Source of the DNA: Przewalskia tangutica
Lineage: Eukaryota > Streptophyta > Magnoliopsida > Solanales > Solanaceae
Assembly: GCA_029844215.1 (NCBI GenBank)
Contig: CM056718.1
Span: forward strand, 166,645,396-166,709,395
Direction of reading: 5' to 3'
DNA length: 64,000 nt
The notes beneath the pieces were generated by a model. The model was not told the origin of the DNA. It was given only the letters and a program-made list of their open reading frames with translations, and searched no databases. The first letter of the stretch is position 1, and each line of letters begins with the position of its first letter. Position numbers and translations under genes: made by a program. Positions 10,822-22,500 of this stretch are shown here, in pieces.

Positions 10822-12970
10822 TCATTTTCCTTTAGCCCTTTCAGGTTTTTCTGTTGAACTACTCGTGAGTAATTCGTCTACTTGGAGGGATTTATTGTCT
10901 TCTGATGAAAGAGAGAAATAGTCAGGGTCTGACTGATCTGCTTCCGAATCAGAGGAATCAAGTAGTAAATTAGAGATTTTCTTAGTAGTATCTTTGTCGA
11001 GATTTAATTCTTGTAGTTTTTTATTCATTCTACAGTATTTTGATGTATGTCCTTTCTTATTACATTTGTAACAAGTTAGATTTTTGTATTTGGAATTGTA
11101 ATTCTTTTTTGTATTTCTATTATACTTATAACGATTATTTTTATAAGGATTCTTATAATAATCATTATTAGATTTATAATCTTTTGTGGATTTCTTGTGT
11201 GGTTTATTAGTTTTGCTACAATCTCCTTCACAATTTTTGGAATTTTCTATGGTAGCTGGTTCGAATTGTTTGCAAAATGTTCCTAATTCACATTTTGTTC
11301 TTTTTAATTCCTTTTTAAGATGTTTTTGTATTTTTAGATCTTGACAGATTTTTAATCCTTCTTGTTGGGTTATACAGACTAATTCTCCGTATGTAAACTC
11401 ATCGTAAGGTATTATTTGTTTTCCACAATTTTCTTTAATTTTATTCCTAACCTTTTCTCCCAAGAGGCTTGGTAATCCGGCTAAGAATTTTTCTTTCCTG
11501 AATGGTTGATCAGAATCTTCTCTAATCATTATTCTAGTTAAGAAGATATTTTTATACCATTGAAAATCACTTAATTTTTTACATTTTAAATTTGAAAGTA
11601 ATTCAGCATTTTTATTTTTAAGATGTGTAGAATCACCTATGAAATTCAAAGATATTGTTAGTATCAAGGTTGATACTGCATCTTGTATAGATTCTCCTAT
11701 ATCAGTTAATATTGGTATTCATTCTTCATCAGTTTTTATGGCGTTTAAAATATTTTCTTTTTGTTGGTCAGTGAGATAATGATCCCACCATCCTTTTAAT
11801 TGACCTGAGAATCCTGCGATTAGCAGTTCTGCAGAGGTTTTATCGAGGACTTCTTTTTGTGTTTGGAAGGCATTTGCTGCCATTGTCATTTGTTGGAGGA
11901 AGATGAGGATATTGTATTCAGTCATTCCATCGAGGTTCCAATCATAAATTGAAGCGACATTGTAACGGAATTGAGCTAGGGGTTTAATTATTCCTAGATC
12001 TGGAGCAGGGATTATTTGTAACCCTGGAGCTATTTGTATTCCTTGTACGGGTTGTTGTTCCCAATTCATATTGTTGATGAGGGGTTTTCCTAATTGTTCT
12101 TGTGTATCACTGCTATCGGATTTATGTGTTAACGTTGTTACACTATTCTCGATAGTGGAGTCTATTGTTTTAAGAAAGGGGTATTTTATGAAGTTTTGAG
12201 AGGAATATATCTCAAACCATTTGAAAAAAGGAATATTAATTTTATTAGCTTGGACAAATTCATAGAATTTTTCTTGTATTTGTTTTCTTGTATTTATGAA
12301 ATTTTTAAAGAACCAATTTTTTTTTTCTGAATTATGTTCTTCATAGAATTCTTTTTGTAGAAGTTTTTTATCTACTTGGAATTCTTTTTCTAGGACTTTA
12401 ATTTCATTTGCTAAGTCATTGTGGGTTATCGAAGAATATGTTGGACTTGTAGGTTCCTGATCGTCCATCTTTTCTCTAACCACGGGATTTATATATACTG
12501 GTCTGGGTAATTGATTTGTGTAATCTACGTTTGTCAGATTTGGTAGATCTGATGTAGAATACCTAGACTTTATTTTGACCGGTGTATTTATTATTGAGGG
12601 TATTTGTGAGATTCTTCCTGAGTCTAGGGTCTCTTCAGAACTTGTATCTTCATATCTATTACTCATAGATCTTCTTAAAGATGAGAGACTGACCCTACCA
12701 TCTTGGTATTGAGTTATTTCTCTAAGATGGGTATTTGGTTGCTCAGATTCTAAGGGTTCATGTTTAACTACGCCTTCCAAGATCCATTCTTCTGGTAGGG
12801 TAATATCATTCCATCTAATGGGTCGCGATATTACCGTGTTAGATTTGGAAAGGTCTGTTTGTAAAAGAAGGGTTTCACCTTTCTTACTATGGTATCTGAC
12901 CTTTGTGGCAAAAGCAGAAGTCATAGCTTTATAATGAATTCTAAAAATTAATGCTACATGAATAGATCCT
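10822..12970 (-). pseudogene. Movement-protein C-terminus, linker and capsid-like protein with CCHC knuckle, copy A
   Basis: Frames 12924-11719 (401 residues) and 11667-10822 (281 residues) are in one phase and separated only by a TGA at about 11718, where copy B has GGA. They cover the end of the 30K-type core, the Ser/Pro-rich linker, the coiled coil, the LKGWWDHYLT Gag core, the basic stretch and an intact CYKCNKKGHTSKYC knuckle ending in an acidic tail. The N-terminal half of the movement protein is missing: at about 12970 the sequence jumps straight into the leader segment. The nonsense codon and the truncation make it non-functional. Confidence 0.7.
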
Positions 12971-13560
12971 GTACTTTAGAATTCTATTCCTTTTCTCTAG
13001 AAGTTGAAGATCTTCAAAGTTCATCCCCTTAGTAGATTAGTTACTTAAATATTCCAAGTTCATAAGACCTCGGGGAGTCTATGAACAAATATTCCCAAAT
13101 ATTCCTTACCCGAAAATTATCCAATTGATATGATTCAGTTTACTTACTGATTCATAACAGATAAACACCAAATACTCCGTTCGAAATACCAAATATTCCG
13201 TTCGAAATTAAACTCCTTGTAAGTACTTTAAAGTTTTGAATAAAAACGATTATGGATGTCACTGCCTCCTATATCTTTTAAATATTCATGTTCTTTAAAT
13301 TCTTGCATTTAAATTCACGTTTTTAATTATTTAAATTATCTTGCAACATGATTGGTTCTACCACCTACTGCAATTAAATTCCTGTCTTTTAATTATTTAA
13401 ATTCTGCATCTATGGTTGACACAAGCACCTACTTTAAATTCCTTTAAATTCCTGCACTTAAATTTATTAAATTCCTGCAGAACCTTACAACTATGGCTTC
13501 CTCCATGAGGAACCTTAGCTAAGTAAGTTACATTAATATTTTAATTGTAATTAATTATAA
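12971..13560 (-). repeat. Leader-like noncoding segment, right copy
   Basis: Read on the minus strand this is the same AT-rich leader as 4783-5200, including a complete version of the site where the solo LTR entered the left copy (about 13400-13440). It extends further out, with more ~60-bp units containing gcaggaatttaaa. No canonical tRNA-Met primer site (TGGTATC) was found in it. Confidence 0.6.
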
Positions 13561-13584
13561 AAACATACTTTTTTGTGAGAACTA

Positions 13585-13760
13585 GGGATGTCAGTGGGGC
13601 GGGGCGGGGGCGGGGAAGGTATCTCGTACCCGCCACCTAAAACCCACCTCCACCCCCGCCCCACCACCCATCACGGGTAGTAAATTCTCCACCCGCCCCC
13701 GCCCCACTTACTCCGGCGGGTACCACTTACCCGGCGGATACCCATCATCGGTAGTAAAAA
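13585..13760. repeat. GC-rich fold-back repeat (agggatgtcagtggggcgggg type)
   Basis: A run of GGGGCGGG blocks is followed by CCCGCCCCAC blocks and ggcgggtacc/ggtacccgcc-like words, so the strand can fold into a long hairpin. The opening, agggatgtcagtggggcgg, is a motif I recognise from dispersed plant MITE-like repeats. The surrounding DNA is AT-rich. Confidence 0.5.
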
Positions 13761-14640
13761 AAATTATATAATAAAAAATGAGGTCAAGAAAATAGATTCA
13801 AATAATCCAAATTGAGTGTTTCAAATAACTGTTTGGAAAGACACACATGTAATTGAAATTGAGTGTAATTACACAGTTTGATTTGTTTGTCTGATCAAGT
13901 AATTACACAGTTATGTGTGAATTGGATGTAATTACACTTTCCAATTTTCAAATGTGGGTTGAGAATTGGGTGTAATCACAGAATTACTTTTTAGTTTCTT
14001 TATTTAATTTTAATTTATAATTTATTTTTTATTTCTATTATTTTAATTTTTACCTTTTAATTATTTTTATTTTTTAAAATATATTTTCCTTTTTATATTA
14101 TTTATCTTTCATTTCCTTTCTTGTCATTCCCAACCTTTACTTTTGGATTCCATGTAATGCTCGTATTTTTTTTAATTTTATTCATCTAGCATAACCGTGT
14201 TATTATTCTAATTTTTGAAACTACATCTTTTAATATTAGAAATAATGAGTCATTAACAAATTTGCATATAATGAGCGACATTATTAAAGTAGAATTTTAT
14301 TGTGAATGAGGTTATAGACTTATATTTTTTCTTTCTTTCGAATTATTTATTTAAGTTATGTTGGAGCTTACTTATGTAATGCTGGAATTTGACATAAGAA
14401 TATTATGTTAAACTTTTTCTTTTGGGTTTTGAATTTAGGTTATATTTCCGATTTTAATTTATTTGTTTTAGTATTATTGACTTGTTATTTCACATTGCAT
14501 GTTGTTTATTTTTCACTTACAATTGATAGATTTTTTTGTCAAACATTTGAATAATGTTATGGCATTATATTTATAAATATTATATTTTAGTCAAACATTC
14601 AATCCATGATGTTTTCACAAAAAAAGTCTGCTTTTTATAT
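13761..14640. other. AT-rich stretch without gene
   Basis: Very AT-rich, with a TIR-like start, ctgtttggaaagacacaca (about 13829), and several copies of gtaattacac. It is probably the interior of the TIR element. No coding potential seen. Confidence 0.5.
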
Positions 14641-15022
14641 TTTATAATTAATTAAAATAAAAATATTATTAATTTGAAATATATATATCAAATATTTTTT
14701 ACAATATTAGTTACAAATATATGATTATTAATTATATATTTTTAATAAATAATGTGTTATTAGATAATTAATTAATATCATTTATAAAACACATAGTTTT
14801 TAAATATCAATTTAAAATTTTTATTTAAAATTTTATTTTTAAATTAAACTAACTGCGTAAATACACTTGTGCAACCAAACAACATGCTTGTAATTATATT
14901 ACGACAAACAAACATATCATTGCAATTACAATACTGTGTAATTACTAGGTTGTGTGTGTAATTACTACCCTAATAATTACACCAATTCCAATTAGCAGGT
15001 GACTTTCCAAACAGACCCTTAA

Positions 15023-15409
15023 TATTTTTTTTATCTCGTTTAAGATTTAAACTTTAATCATACATGATTTTGCCCTTTTCATTTCCACACCCTTATTGCA
15101 TTCTGCGACTCATAAGGCCACTCAGTTAATAAATGTGTGAGTTACACAATGGATGTACGAGAATAGTATACAACTACTACTAGTGCTTAGAAAGGATAAA
15201 CAACTAATTACAATACAATAGGCTTGAAGCCTAACAAGAGTTGTTACAACAACAATGAGTTTTGTGGTCTTGATCTTCTGTTTTGGATTCAACTTGGATC
15301 TTCTGTTTTTGGATCTTCGTTTCAATTGCAACAAGCTCATTGATCTTGATAACCTGAAACCAAGAGAAACTAAATCTCTACTTGTTACAACTGTGTTGAG
15401 TCGAGTGTT
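15023..15409. other. Possible distal promoter of the left RPL17 copy, then unassigned DNA
   Basis: Right after the TIR element, a block with tttcatttccacaccctt resembles 24827-24850 upstream of the intact RPL17. That fits the idea that 319-15018 split a promoter. The rest (15120-15409) shows nothing recognisable. Confidence 0.35.
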
Positions 15410-16158
15410 AGCACTATGTCCTTAAGACATTATTGCCCCGTATATATCCTTTTACGTTGATGGGCAACTGTCTCCCAAGATAAAACAGCATCAAACAAAT
15501 GAGCAAATGAAACTCAAGTGTTTCTCAAGAAGAACCTTTGAGTGTTTGAAAGATATGTTAGAGAGGAAGAAGTTCAGAAAATCTGAACTATACAAGTATA
15601 AAGTGTGTTATTGAATTGAGCCAAAAGCCTCAATTTATAGTGTGATGAAGATGTCTTCCCAACTAGCCAAGTAATGACCTTCACTGCCATGTAATGACAC
15701 TTAATTTGGGGTTACAATTCAGCCAAATAATGGCTGAATTCATGAGTCAAATAATGAAGAATTAATGCTCCAAAGTCAGTCCAAGAGTCAGTTATTTTCC
15801 GTCTCCAACGGTCACACTGCCTCCGAGCACCGCGACTCCAGTAAGTTACTGCCCATCAAGCGCCGCGGCCCTTCACGGCCCCGCGGTAATTTCTGACTCG
15901 TTTCATCTTTTACACATCGTACATTTCTTTCTTCATTTACCAACGTGGAACACATGTCATTTGACCAATAACCGTCCATCATTCTATGTCTCAAACGTTT
16001 CACTCACATACCAATATCTCTTTCACTAATGAAATTTACGATACTTGGCACTACGTGTGCACGTGTGTCGAAACGACGTTTCCGACGTGCAAGACCTCAA
16101 TTGTTCGAGTAATAAATAATGGGTTAAACTTAATTCCACATTTAGTAAATTTCCAACA
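15410..16158 (-). mobile_element. Solo LTR-like repeat (TGTTGGAAATTTACTAAA family), copy 1
   Basis: Minus-strand start TGTTGGAAATTTACTAAA at 16158. The body matches 18345-19087 plus 24004-24115 over about 750 bp, including ctcccaagataaaac, aatggctgaa and GC-rich words with CCGCGG. The left end and a TSD could not be fixed. It lies 3' of RPL17. The family looks like an LTR of a Copia element. Confidence 0.55.
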
Positions 16159-16422
16159 AAAAGTTCTACAAGAAAATTACTTTTCTCTGTCTTGTAAATA
16201 GAAAAGTCACTTTGTTGTTTTTTGCCATTTCACGCACAAAGGCACTGTGTTTTTGCCATTCAACAACTAAATGCTTGAAACATAACAAAGGTGACCAACT
16301 AAATAATTAGAGTAGAACTGCAAGTTAAAATTGAATGGCATACATGAATTGGGATGGAATAGTTGGTGTAACTAACAAAATCTCTTAGTTCACATCATAA
16401 TTTCAAGATAAAAATTCAGTTG

Positions 16423-16832
16423 CTAGACAAGCTCGATGTACGCCATTGGTGCATTGTCCCCTCGCCTTGGTAGAGTTCTTATTATCCTAGTGTATCCTCC
16501 ATTCCTCTCCCCGTATCTTTCCGGGACTTCAGCAAACAACGCGTGCACTATCTGCTTCTCATAGATGAATCCGAGAGCTTGCCTTCTCTTGTGAAGAGAG
16601 CCGTCCTTTGCCATCGTGATCATTTTGTCAACATATTTTCTCACTGCCCTGGCCCTTGCTTTGGTGGTCTTTATACGCCCATGCTTGAGGAGCTGAGTTG
16701 TCAGACCTCTCAGAAGTGCGCGACGCTGGTCAGGAGGTCTGTTCAGTTTGGGCACCTTCCTGCCATGTCTCATGGCAAAAACTCGGCCACCATTATCAAA
16801 CACGGTGAATGAGTGCTCAAAACTGGTTGAAT
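16423..16832 (-). CDS. RPL17: Plastid ribosomal protein L17, exon 2 (ribosomal domain)
   Basis: This exon encodes the whole bacterial-type bL17 domain, from HSFTVFDNGGRVFAMRHGRK through LNRPPDQRRALLRGL and QLLKHGRIKTT to GYTRIIRTLPRRGDNAPM and the terminal AYIELV. The domain binds 23S rRNA at the exit-tunnel side of the 50S subunit; the protein is nuclear-encoded and imported into plastids. The intron acceptor is tattgcag|AT (exon starts at 16832). Joined to exon 1 the CDS is 630 nt, or 209 residues, close to the ~211 of the Arabidopsis protein. The open frame runs back to 16959 through intron sequence, so the Met there is not the start. No damage seen. Confidence 0.95.
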
Positions 16833-17639
16833 CTGCAATATGAATTGAAGGTGTAATAATGGTAGAGCAACACAACTTAACATGCAAAAGTTGCATCAGC
16901 AAAATAAACTTCTTTTTTATATAGGCAAGAGTAGAATTAACTAAATAAGTAATCTTCAAAGTTCAAGAGTAAACCAGATATTTCCTATGCATTCACATTC
17001 CCGAGACATTTTCAAATCTCAGACATCAACATCTTTGACATGATGTCTCAACATCGTCGTGTAATCAGTTTGTTCAAGCCTACCTCTTCTGTTAACATTA
17101 CAATTATCACAAGATCCAATATTTGCAGAGAGCTAGTAGCGTGCTTGGAATGATACAACATTCATACATCAGACTCTATGTAAGTTTGATCATAGATCCT
17201 AAATCAGCAACATTAAATTAAGCAACATTACAAGGAGAAGCATAATATGCTGCATGCTGTACCAGGGAAAGGTGTTCGTGGACTTCTTGACAACATTGGG
17301 CGTGGTCTCGATCAACTTAAAAACACCTATACGTTAAGCTTGAATAGGAGTAGACAAGAGAAATATGTGAAGAGGAAACAACCGTATTCTAGTCCTGTTT
17401 ACCTTAACCCAAAATCCATAAAACATTTATATCAATGTTACACTACCTAGTTCACAGATGTTGTACATATATTCCGCATTTGAATTATTTTATTCTTGAA
17501 ACCCAATAGAAAAATAGTGAATACACTGGTTAAGCACCTAAAAATTCCCTTTCCTAGCAGTACCATGATTACCATATCGCAATAGCAGCTGCTATCAGTA
17601 GCATCTTTATACCATGCCCACCTCAACATTTCACAACTA

Positions 17640-17745
17640 TAATGAAAACAACAACTATGCCTCAGTCTAAAACAAGTTGGGGTCGGCTATGAATCCCCAC
17701 TTCTGCATTTAAGCTCATTTCTATTATCACAATACAACTATAATG
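17640..17745 (-). repeat. SINE-like fragment
   Basis: The words acaacaactatgcctcag, aaacaagttggggtcggct and atgaatcc are characteristic of a dispersed SINE-like repeat common in dicot introns. Boundaries are approximate. Confidence 0.4.
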
Positions 17746-19087
17746 AAGACAAGAATAAGAAAAAAGACCCTCCTTTATGCAAATTGGTACAATTTCATAG
17801 CTTGAATGCACCAAGGGAGTGCATTCTAGCCCCACACAAAAAAAGATAGATTGGGTTTCCTTAGACTAAAAAGATGCAGACTTCTGTGCATTCACACGCC
17901 ACCGGGAAAAAGTAACACAGTAACTCACAATGAGGCAATTTCAATTGGATGCCAATACTCACTCAGAAACAGAGGTGAATCCAGGATTTCAAGAGGATGG
18001 GTTCACCATTGCTTAAAAGGAAAAAAATGTTTAGAAGCTAGGGTTCGATGTCAAGACCATGGGGAAATAAATACAACGCCTGACTAGTGCTCCACTCAAC
18101 CTAGTTTGAGCATGTGTTTCTTCAATTAATATTAGTTATATTGTCATAATTATACACATAATATATCGAGTTTAGTCGAGTGACCATGTGTTGACGTGAC
18201 CCAAAATTAGTACATAAATTCGCCCCTGCTCAGAAACACTAGCATAAAACCAAAACATGCATACATTTCCAGGCAGTGGCAAAACCAAGAATTCTAATAG
18301 GATTCCAAAATTGCAAGAATGCAACACCTTAGATAGTCGATTGATTTTTCAATCTATCCTTAAGATAATATTGCCCTGTATATTCCTTTCGACGGTGTAA
18401 TACAATTTATCTCCCAAGATAAAACAACAATCAAACAAATGAGCAAAAGAAACTCAAGTGTTCGCTTAGGAAGAAAGATCTTAGAGTGTATGAAAATTGC
18501 AAGAGAGGAAGAAAGTATTCTGAAAATGTGTCAATGTGTTTTTTTTATAATTGTGCCAAAGACATCAATTTATAGGTAAATGATTATGTCTTCTCAATTA
18601 ACCAAATGAATGACCATCAATGTCAAGTAATGACCATTGATATTGAGGTTAATTCAGCCTAGTAATGGCTGAAATCAATAGCCAAATAATGGAGAGTTAT
18701 TGCTCCAAAGTCAGTCCAAGAATCAGTTTCAATTCGCCTCCAACGGACCGAAAAGCGATCAAAGCACAATGCCCTTCTGGGGAGGCACTGCTCTTCGGGA
18801 GGCATCATGGCTTCAATTCCAGTGAGCTACTGGAATTGAAATGACATTTAGAGTCGCGGCTCTCGGGAGGAGGCACCGCGGCCCAGACTTGGTCGCGCCG
18901 CGGCCCTTCTCGGCTCCGCGGCGATTTCTGATTCGTTTCATCTTTTACACATTGTACTTTTCTTCCTTTCATTTACCAACGTGAAACCATTGTCATTTGG
19001 CCAATAACCGCCTATTTTCTTACGTCTCAAACAATTCGTATACGTGTCAATATCTCTTCCATTTAAGGAAATTACGATCCTTGGCAC

Positions 19088-19320
19088 TGTTAAATATACC
19101 AAATATGGTATATTTGGTTACCGTGTATATTCCCAAATTACCGTGTATATTTTAGGAAGTATTTTTATGTAAATATTACATTGTAGTCTTACCATAATTG
19201 TATGATTAATTTCCTTATAGAATAGGGATTTAGAAGTAGAATAGAAAAAGGTTTTTACCTTTGTACCTTGTATATATATGTCTTTCATTAATAAAAATAA
19301 TCAAGAGATTATTTCTTTAA
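19088..19320 (+). repeat. 5' LTR of the intronic Copia
   Basis: It starts TGTTAAATATACCAAATA and contains the TATA-like ttgtatatatatgtc. It differs from the 3' LTR by several substitutions and an ~8-bp gap near 19150. Confidence 0.85.
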
Positions 19321-19569
19321 TGGTATCAAGAGTCTAGGTTCTCTTTATCCTACTTCCGCTCCTCAAAATTTCTTCTTCTTTTCTCGAAATTTTGCTCTAT
19401 ATTCTCGATTTTTTGTGTTCTTCATCTTTCACAAAAACCGAGTATCTTCTCTTCCAAAAACCTTTCTCACAAATTCTCTTCTCTGAATCTTGTTGTTCTA
19501 TTCCCTATGATTGAACACTTTTCACCCTGCCCTCACAGTTTCTAATATCAAGAGCGTTCTTCTTATCGT

Positions 19570-22500
19570 TTTTTACCTAGAAAACGTCCAATATGGAACT
19601 GGACGGAATTGCTTAAGATTCATGCTTTGACACATAAAGTTCTCCACCACATCATTCCTCCAACTCCTCCAAAGGAGGGTGATAAGCGACTACGTCTATG
19701 ACGGTTGTGCCCACTAAAGAAGCAGATCCATAATTATGGGTCATGCTTGATGCCAAGGTTCTCCAGTGGATTTGTGCCACTATCTCCTTGGATCTTTTAC
19801 AGACGATTATGGAACTCAACTCCACAGCTATGGCAGCGTGGGATCGATTGCGAGACATATTCCAAGATAACAGTCATTCTCGAATTGTTATCCTTGAGCA
19901 GGATTTTTCTCAGGTTTCTATGGCGAATTTTCCAAACGTTTCTTCGTATTGCAAACGCCTCAAGGACTTGGCAGACCAACTCAGCAACATGGGTTCTCCT
20001 GTTTTGTAATAGTCGTCTAGTTTTTCAGATGGTTGCAGACCTGTCAGAGGCATATAGCGGTGTTGCTTCGGTTATTCGACAGAGTAACCCCCTGCCAAGA
20101 TTTTATCAAGCCCGTTCTATGTTTACTTTGGAAGAAGCCGGATTGGCAAAGAAAGTGGCGATTGGGGCCAACCCTGTCGTCATGAAGACTGCTTCCAATT
20201 TTACTCCTTCAAATCTAGCCAACGTGACCCAAAATCACAACAACAGGGTGGTAAGAAGGGCCAAAATAGGAAAAATAATGGCAAAAATCGCGCAAATAAC
20301 GGCAACCAGCAAAGAATAGCCCCGATACCACAGGCCCCCGACAGATGGCAATGATCCCACGGCCACTCCCGCGAAGGCATGGCCAAGATCACCGACGCAA
20401 GCACCGCGGCCCAACGTCTTTCCAGGTTAGAATCCGTGTTTCGCATCAACACGGGCAAGCACTCGGCACAAAGATACTTGGGCCTCGCCCCCATCAGGCC
20501 CACCAAGCCGCGGGCCCCACTCAGACCGACATTGAAGCAGCGATGCACACGCTTGGGATGACTCAGCCATACCCTAATTGGTACATGAACACCGACGCCA
20601 CTACCCACATGAACAGGATGACCAAGGTACTCTCTCGTCTTATTCCAATTTGAGCACTAATCGTAGTATAACTGTTGGTAATGACAATTTTGTTCCAATT
20701 AAGGGTTATGGTCATAAAACTTGTCCCCTCCTCATCCACCACATGTCCTGAAACATACCCTTCATGCCCCAAAATTGATTAAAAATTTGGTGTCTGTCCG
20801 AAATTCACCACTGATAATTGGGTGTCTATTAATTTTGATCCATTTGGGTTTTCTGTGAAGGATTTCAAGACGGAGAGTCATCTCATGAGGTGTGACAGTA
20901 GAGGGGATCTTTATCCAATCACACCGCGTCTCAGCATCTCGCGTCAAGCTATGCCATCCACTTTTGCAGCTCTTGCTCCTTCCTTGTGGTACGCCGCTCA
21001 GTCATCCGGTCGTCTATTTTATCTTCTTTAGATAGACATAAGTTTATTTCTTGTAAGGGTACGCGTAGTACTCCACTTTATCAATCGTGTGCTTTGGGAA
21101 AAATTATTAAATTATCATTTGTAGTTTCGAATTCTAATACTTCAATGTCATTTGAAATTATTCATAGTGATTTATGGACATCTCCGATTCTCAGTTCTAC
21201 GGGTCATCGTTATTATGTTTTATTCTTAGATGACTATTCTAAATATTATGGACGTTTCCAATTGCGAAAAAATCTCAAGTTTTTTTCATTTTCATAAAAT
21301 TTAGAGCTTTCATAAGAACACAATTCAACGGAAAATCAAAAACATTCAATGTGATAATGGCAAAGAGTATGACAATGGGGAATTTAGGGAGTTTTGTGCT
21401 CAAAATGGGATAATTTTTCATTTTTCTTGTCCTCATACGTCTTCACAAAATGGAAAAGCTGAGCGAAAAAATCGTACTATTAATAATATTATCCGCACTT
21501 TATTGGTTCATTCTTTCGTTCCTCCATTATTTTGGCATCATGCACTACAAATGGCTACCGATCTCCTAAATATTCTTCCCTCTAAAGGTTTGACATATTC
21601 ATCCCCTCTCAAAGTGTTATACAATAATACTCCAGTCATATTCTTATCTTAGGGTCTTCAGATACTTATGTTATCCACTGTTTCCATCCACTACGATCAA
21701 CAAACTTCAGGCACACTCTACTCCTCGTGTGTTTTTGGGTTTTTCGTCAAATCACCATGGTTATAAATGTTTTGATTTGTCCTCTAAACGAATCATCATT
21801 AGTCGTCATGTTCTCTTTGATGAATCTCAATTTCCTTTTTCTAAAGTAGACAAATTCGTGCCTAGTTCTTATGATTTTTTTGGATGAGGATGTCTCCCCT
21901 ATGTTCTCCGTCATTTTTCAGATTTGTCCGAAAAAACGCCGACAACTCCACGACCCTTCACAGAGGCGCCGCGCCAAAACTCCAGCGAGTCAGCGTCGCG
22001 GCCCTGCACAGAGGCTCCACGGCGCCAAGACTTCAGAGAGCTCTGCAGCTCTTCCAGCGTCGCGGCCCCTGCCCCTAGCGCCGCGGCGCCTTCAACGGTA
22101 ATTCCCAAAATTCACTCAATCCAGCCCAGAGTCATGGTCTAGTCACTCGTAGTCAACGGGATATTTTTAAACCTAAAAGATATTTTAATTTGAATTCTAA
22201 TGTTCTTAAATCTCCCTTATCCCGTAATCATGTGTCTGCCTTAAATGACCCTAATTGAAAAATTGCCATGACTGAAAAATATAATGCTCTTATTGATAAT
22301 AAGACGTGAGAGTTGGTACCCCGTCCATCTGGTGTTAATATTATTCGGTCTATGTAGATTTCTGTTCATGAGAAAAATTCTGATGGTTCATTTGCAAGGC
22401 ATAAGGCTAGACTTGTAGGTGATGGTAAGACTCAGCAGGTTGGTGTGGATTATGGTGAGACGTTTAATCTGGTGGTCAAACCGACTACCATTCGCACTGT

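Larger units (their letters stand above)
7630..12970 (-). repeat. Tandem direct duplication of 2.5 kb (copy A 10463-12970; copy B 7630-10128)
   Basis: The two copies are nearly identical by eye (a few differences per 100 bp), with an offset of about 2840 bp. They cover movement-protein C-terminus to protease N-terminus. The 334 bp between them (10129-10462) is unique and holds the movement-protein N-part. High identity points to a recent duplication, or to joining of two viral-type DNA molecules at integration. Confidence 0.85.
319..15018. mobile_element. Terminal-inverted-repeat element (Tourist/PIF-like ends) expanded by later insertions
   Basis: The left end reads gggtctgtttggaaag and the right end is its reverse complement, ctttccaaacagaccc. 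Similarity of the two ends in inverted orientation continues for roughly 250-350 bp (319-571 against about 14640-15018). Both outer flanks carry TTAA (315-318 and 15019-15022). GGGTCTGTTTGG-type ends are typical of plant Tourist/PIF-Harbinger MITEs, although those usually duplicate TTA/TAA, so the class is uncertain. Nearly all of the interior is later insertions: the pararetrovirus-like block and a solo LTR. A second TIR-like stretch at about 13827-13920 may be a subterminal repeat or a separate MITE. No transposase is recognisable. Confidence 0.5.

Noticed and set aside
16543..16812. Plus-strand open frame over RPL17 exon 2
   Set aside because: Antisense shadow of the conserved ribosomal frame.
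17247..17450. 67-codon frame MLHAVPGKG... in the RPL17 intron
   Set aside because: No domain, no start context, inside an intron on the opposite strand; probably chance.
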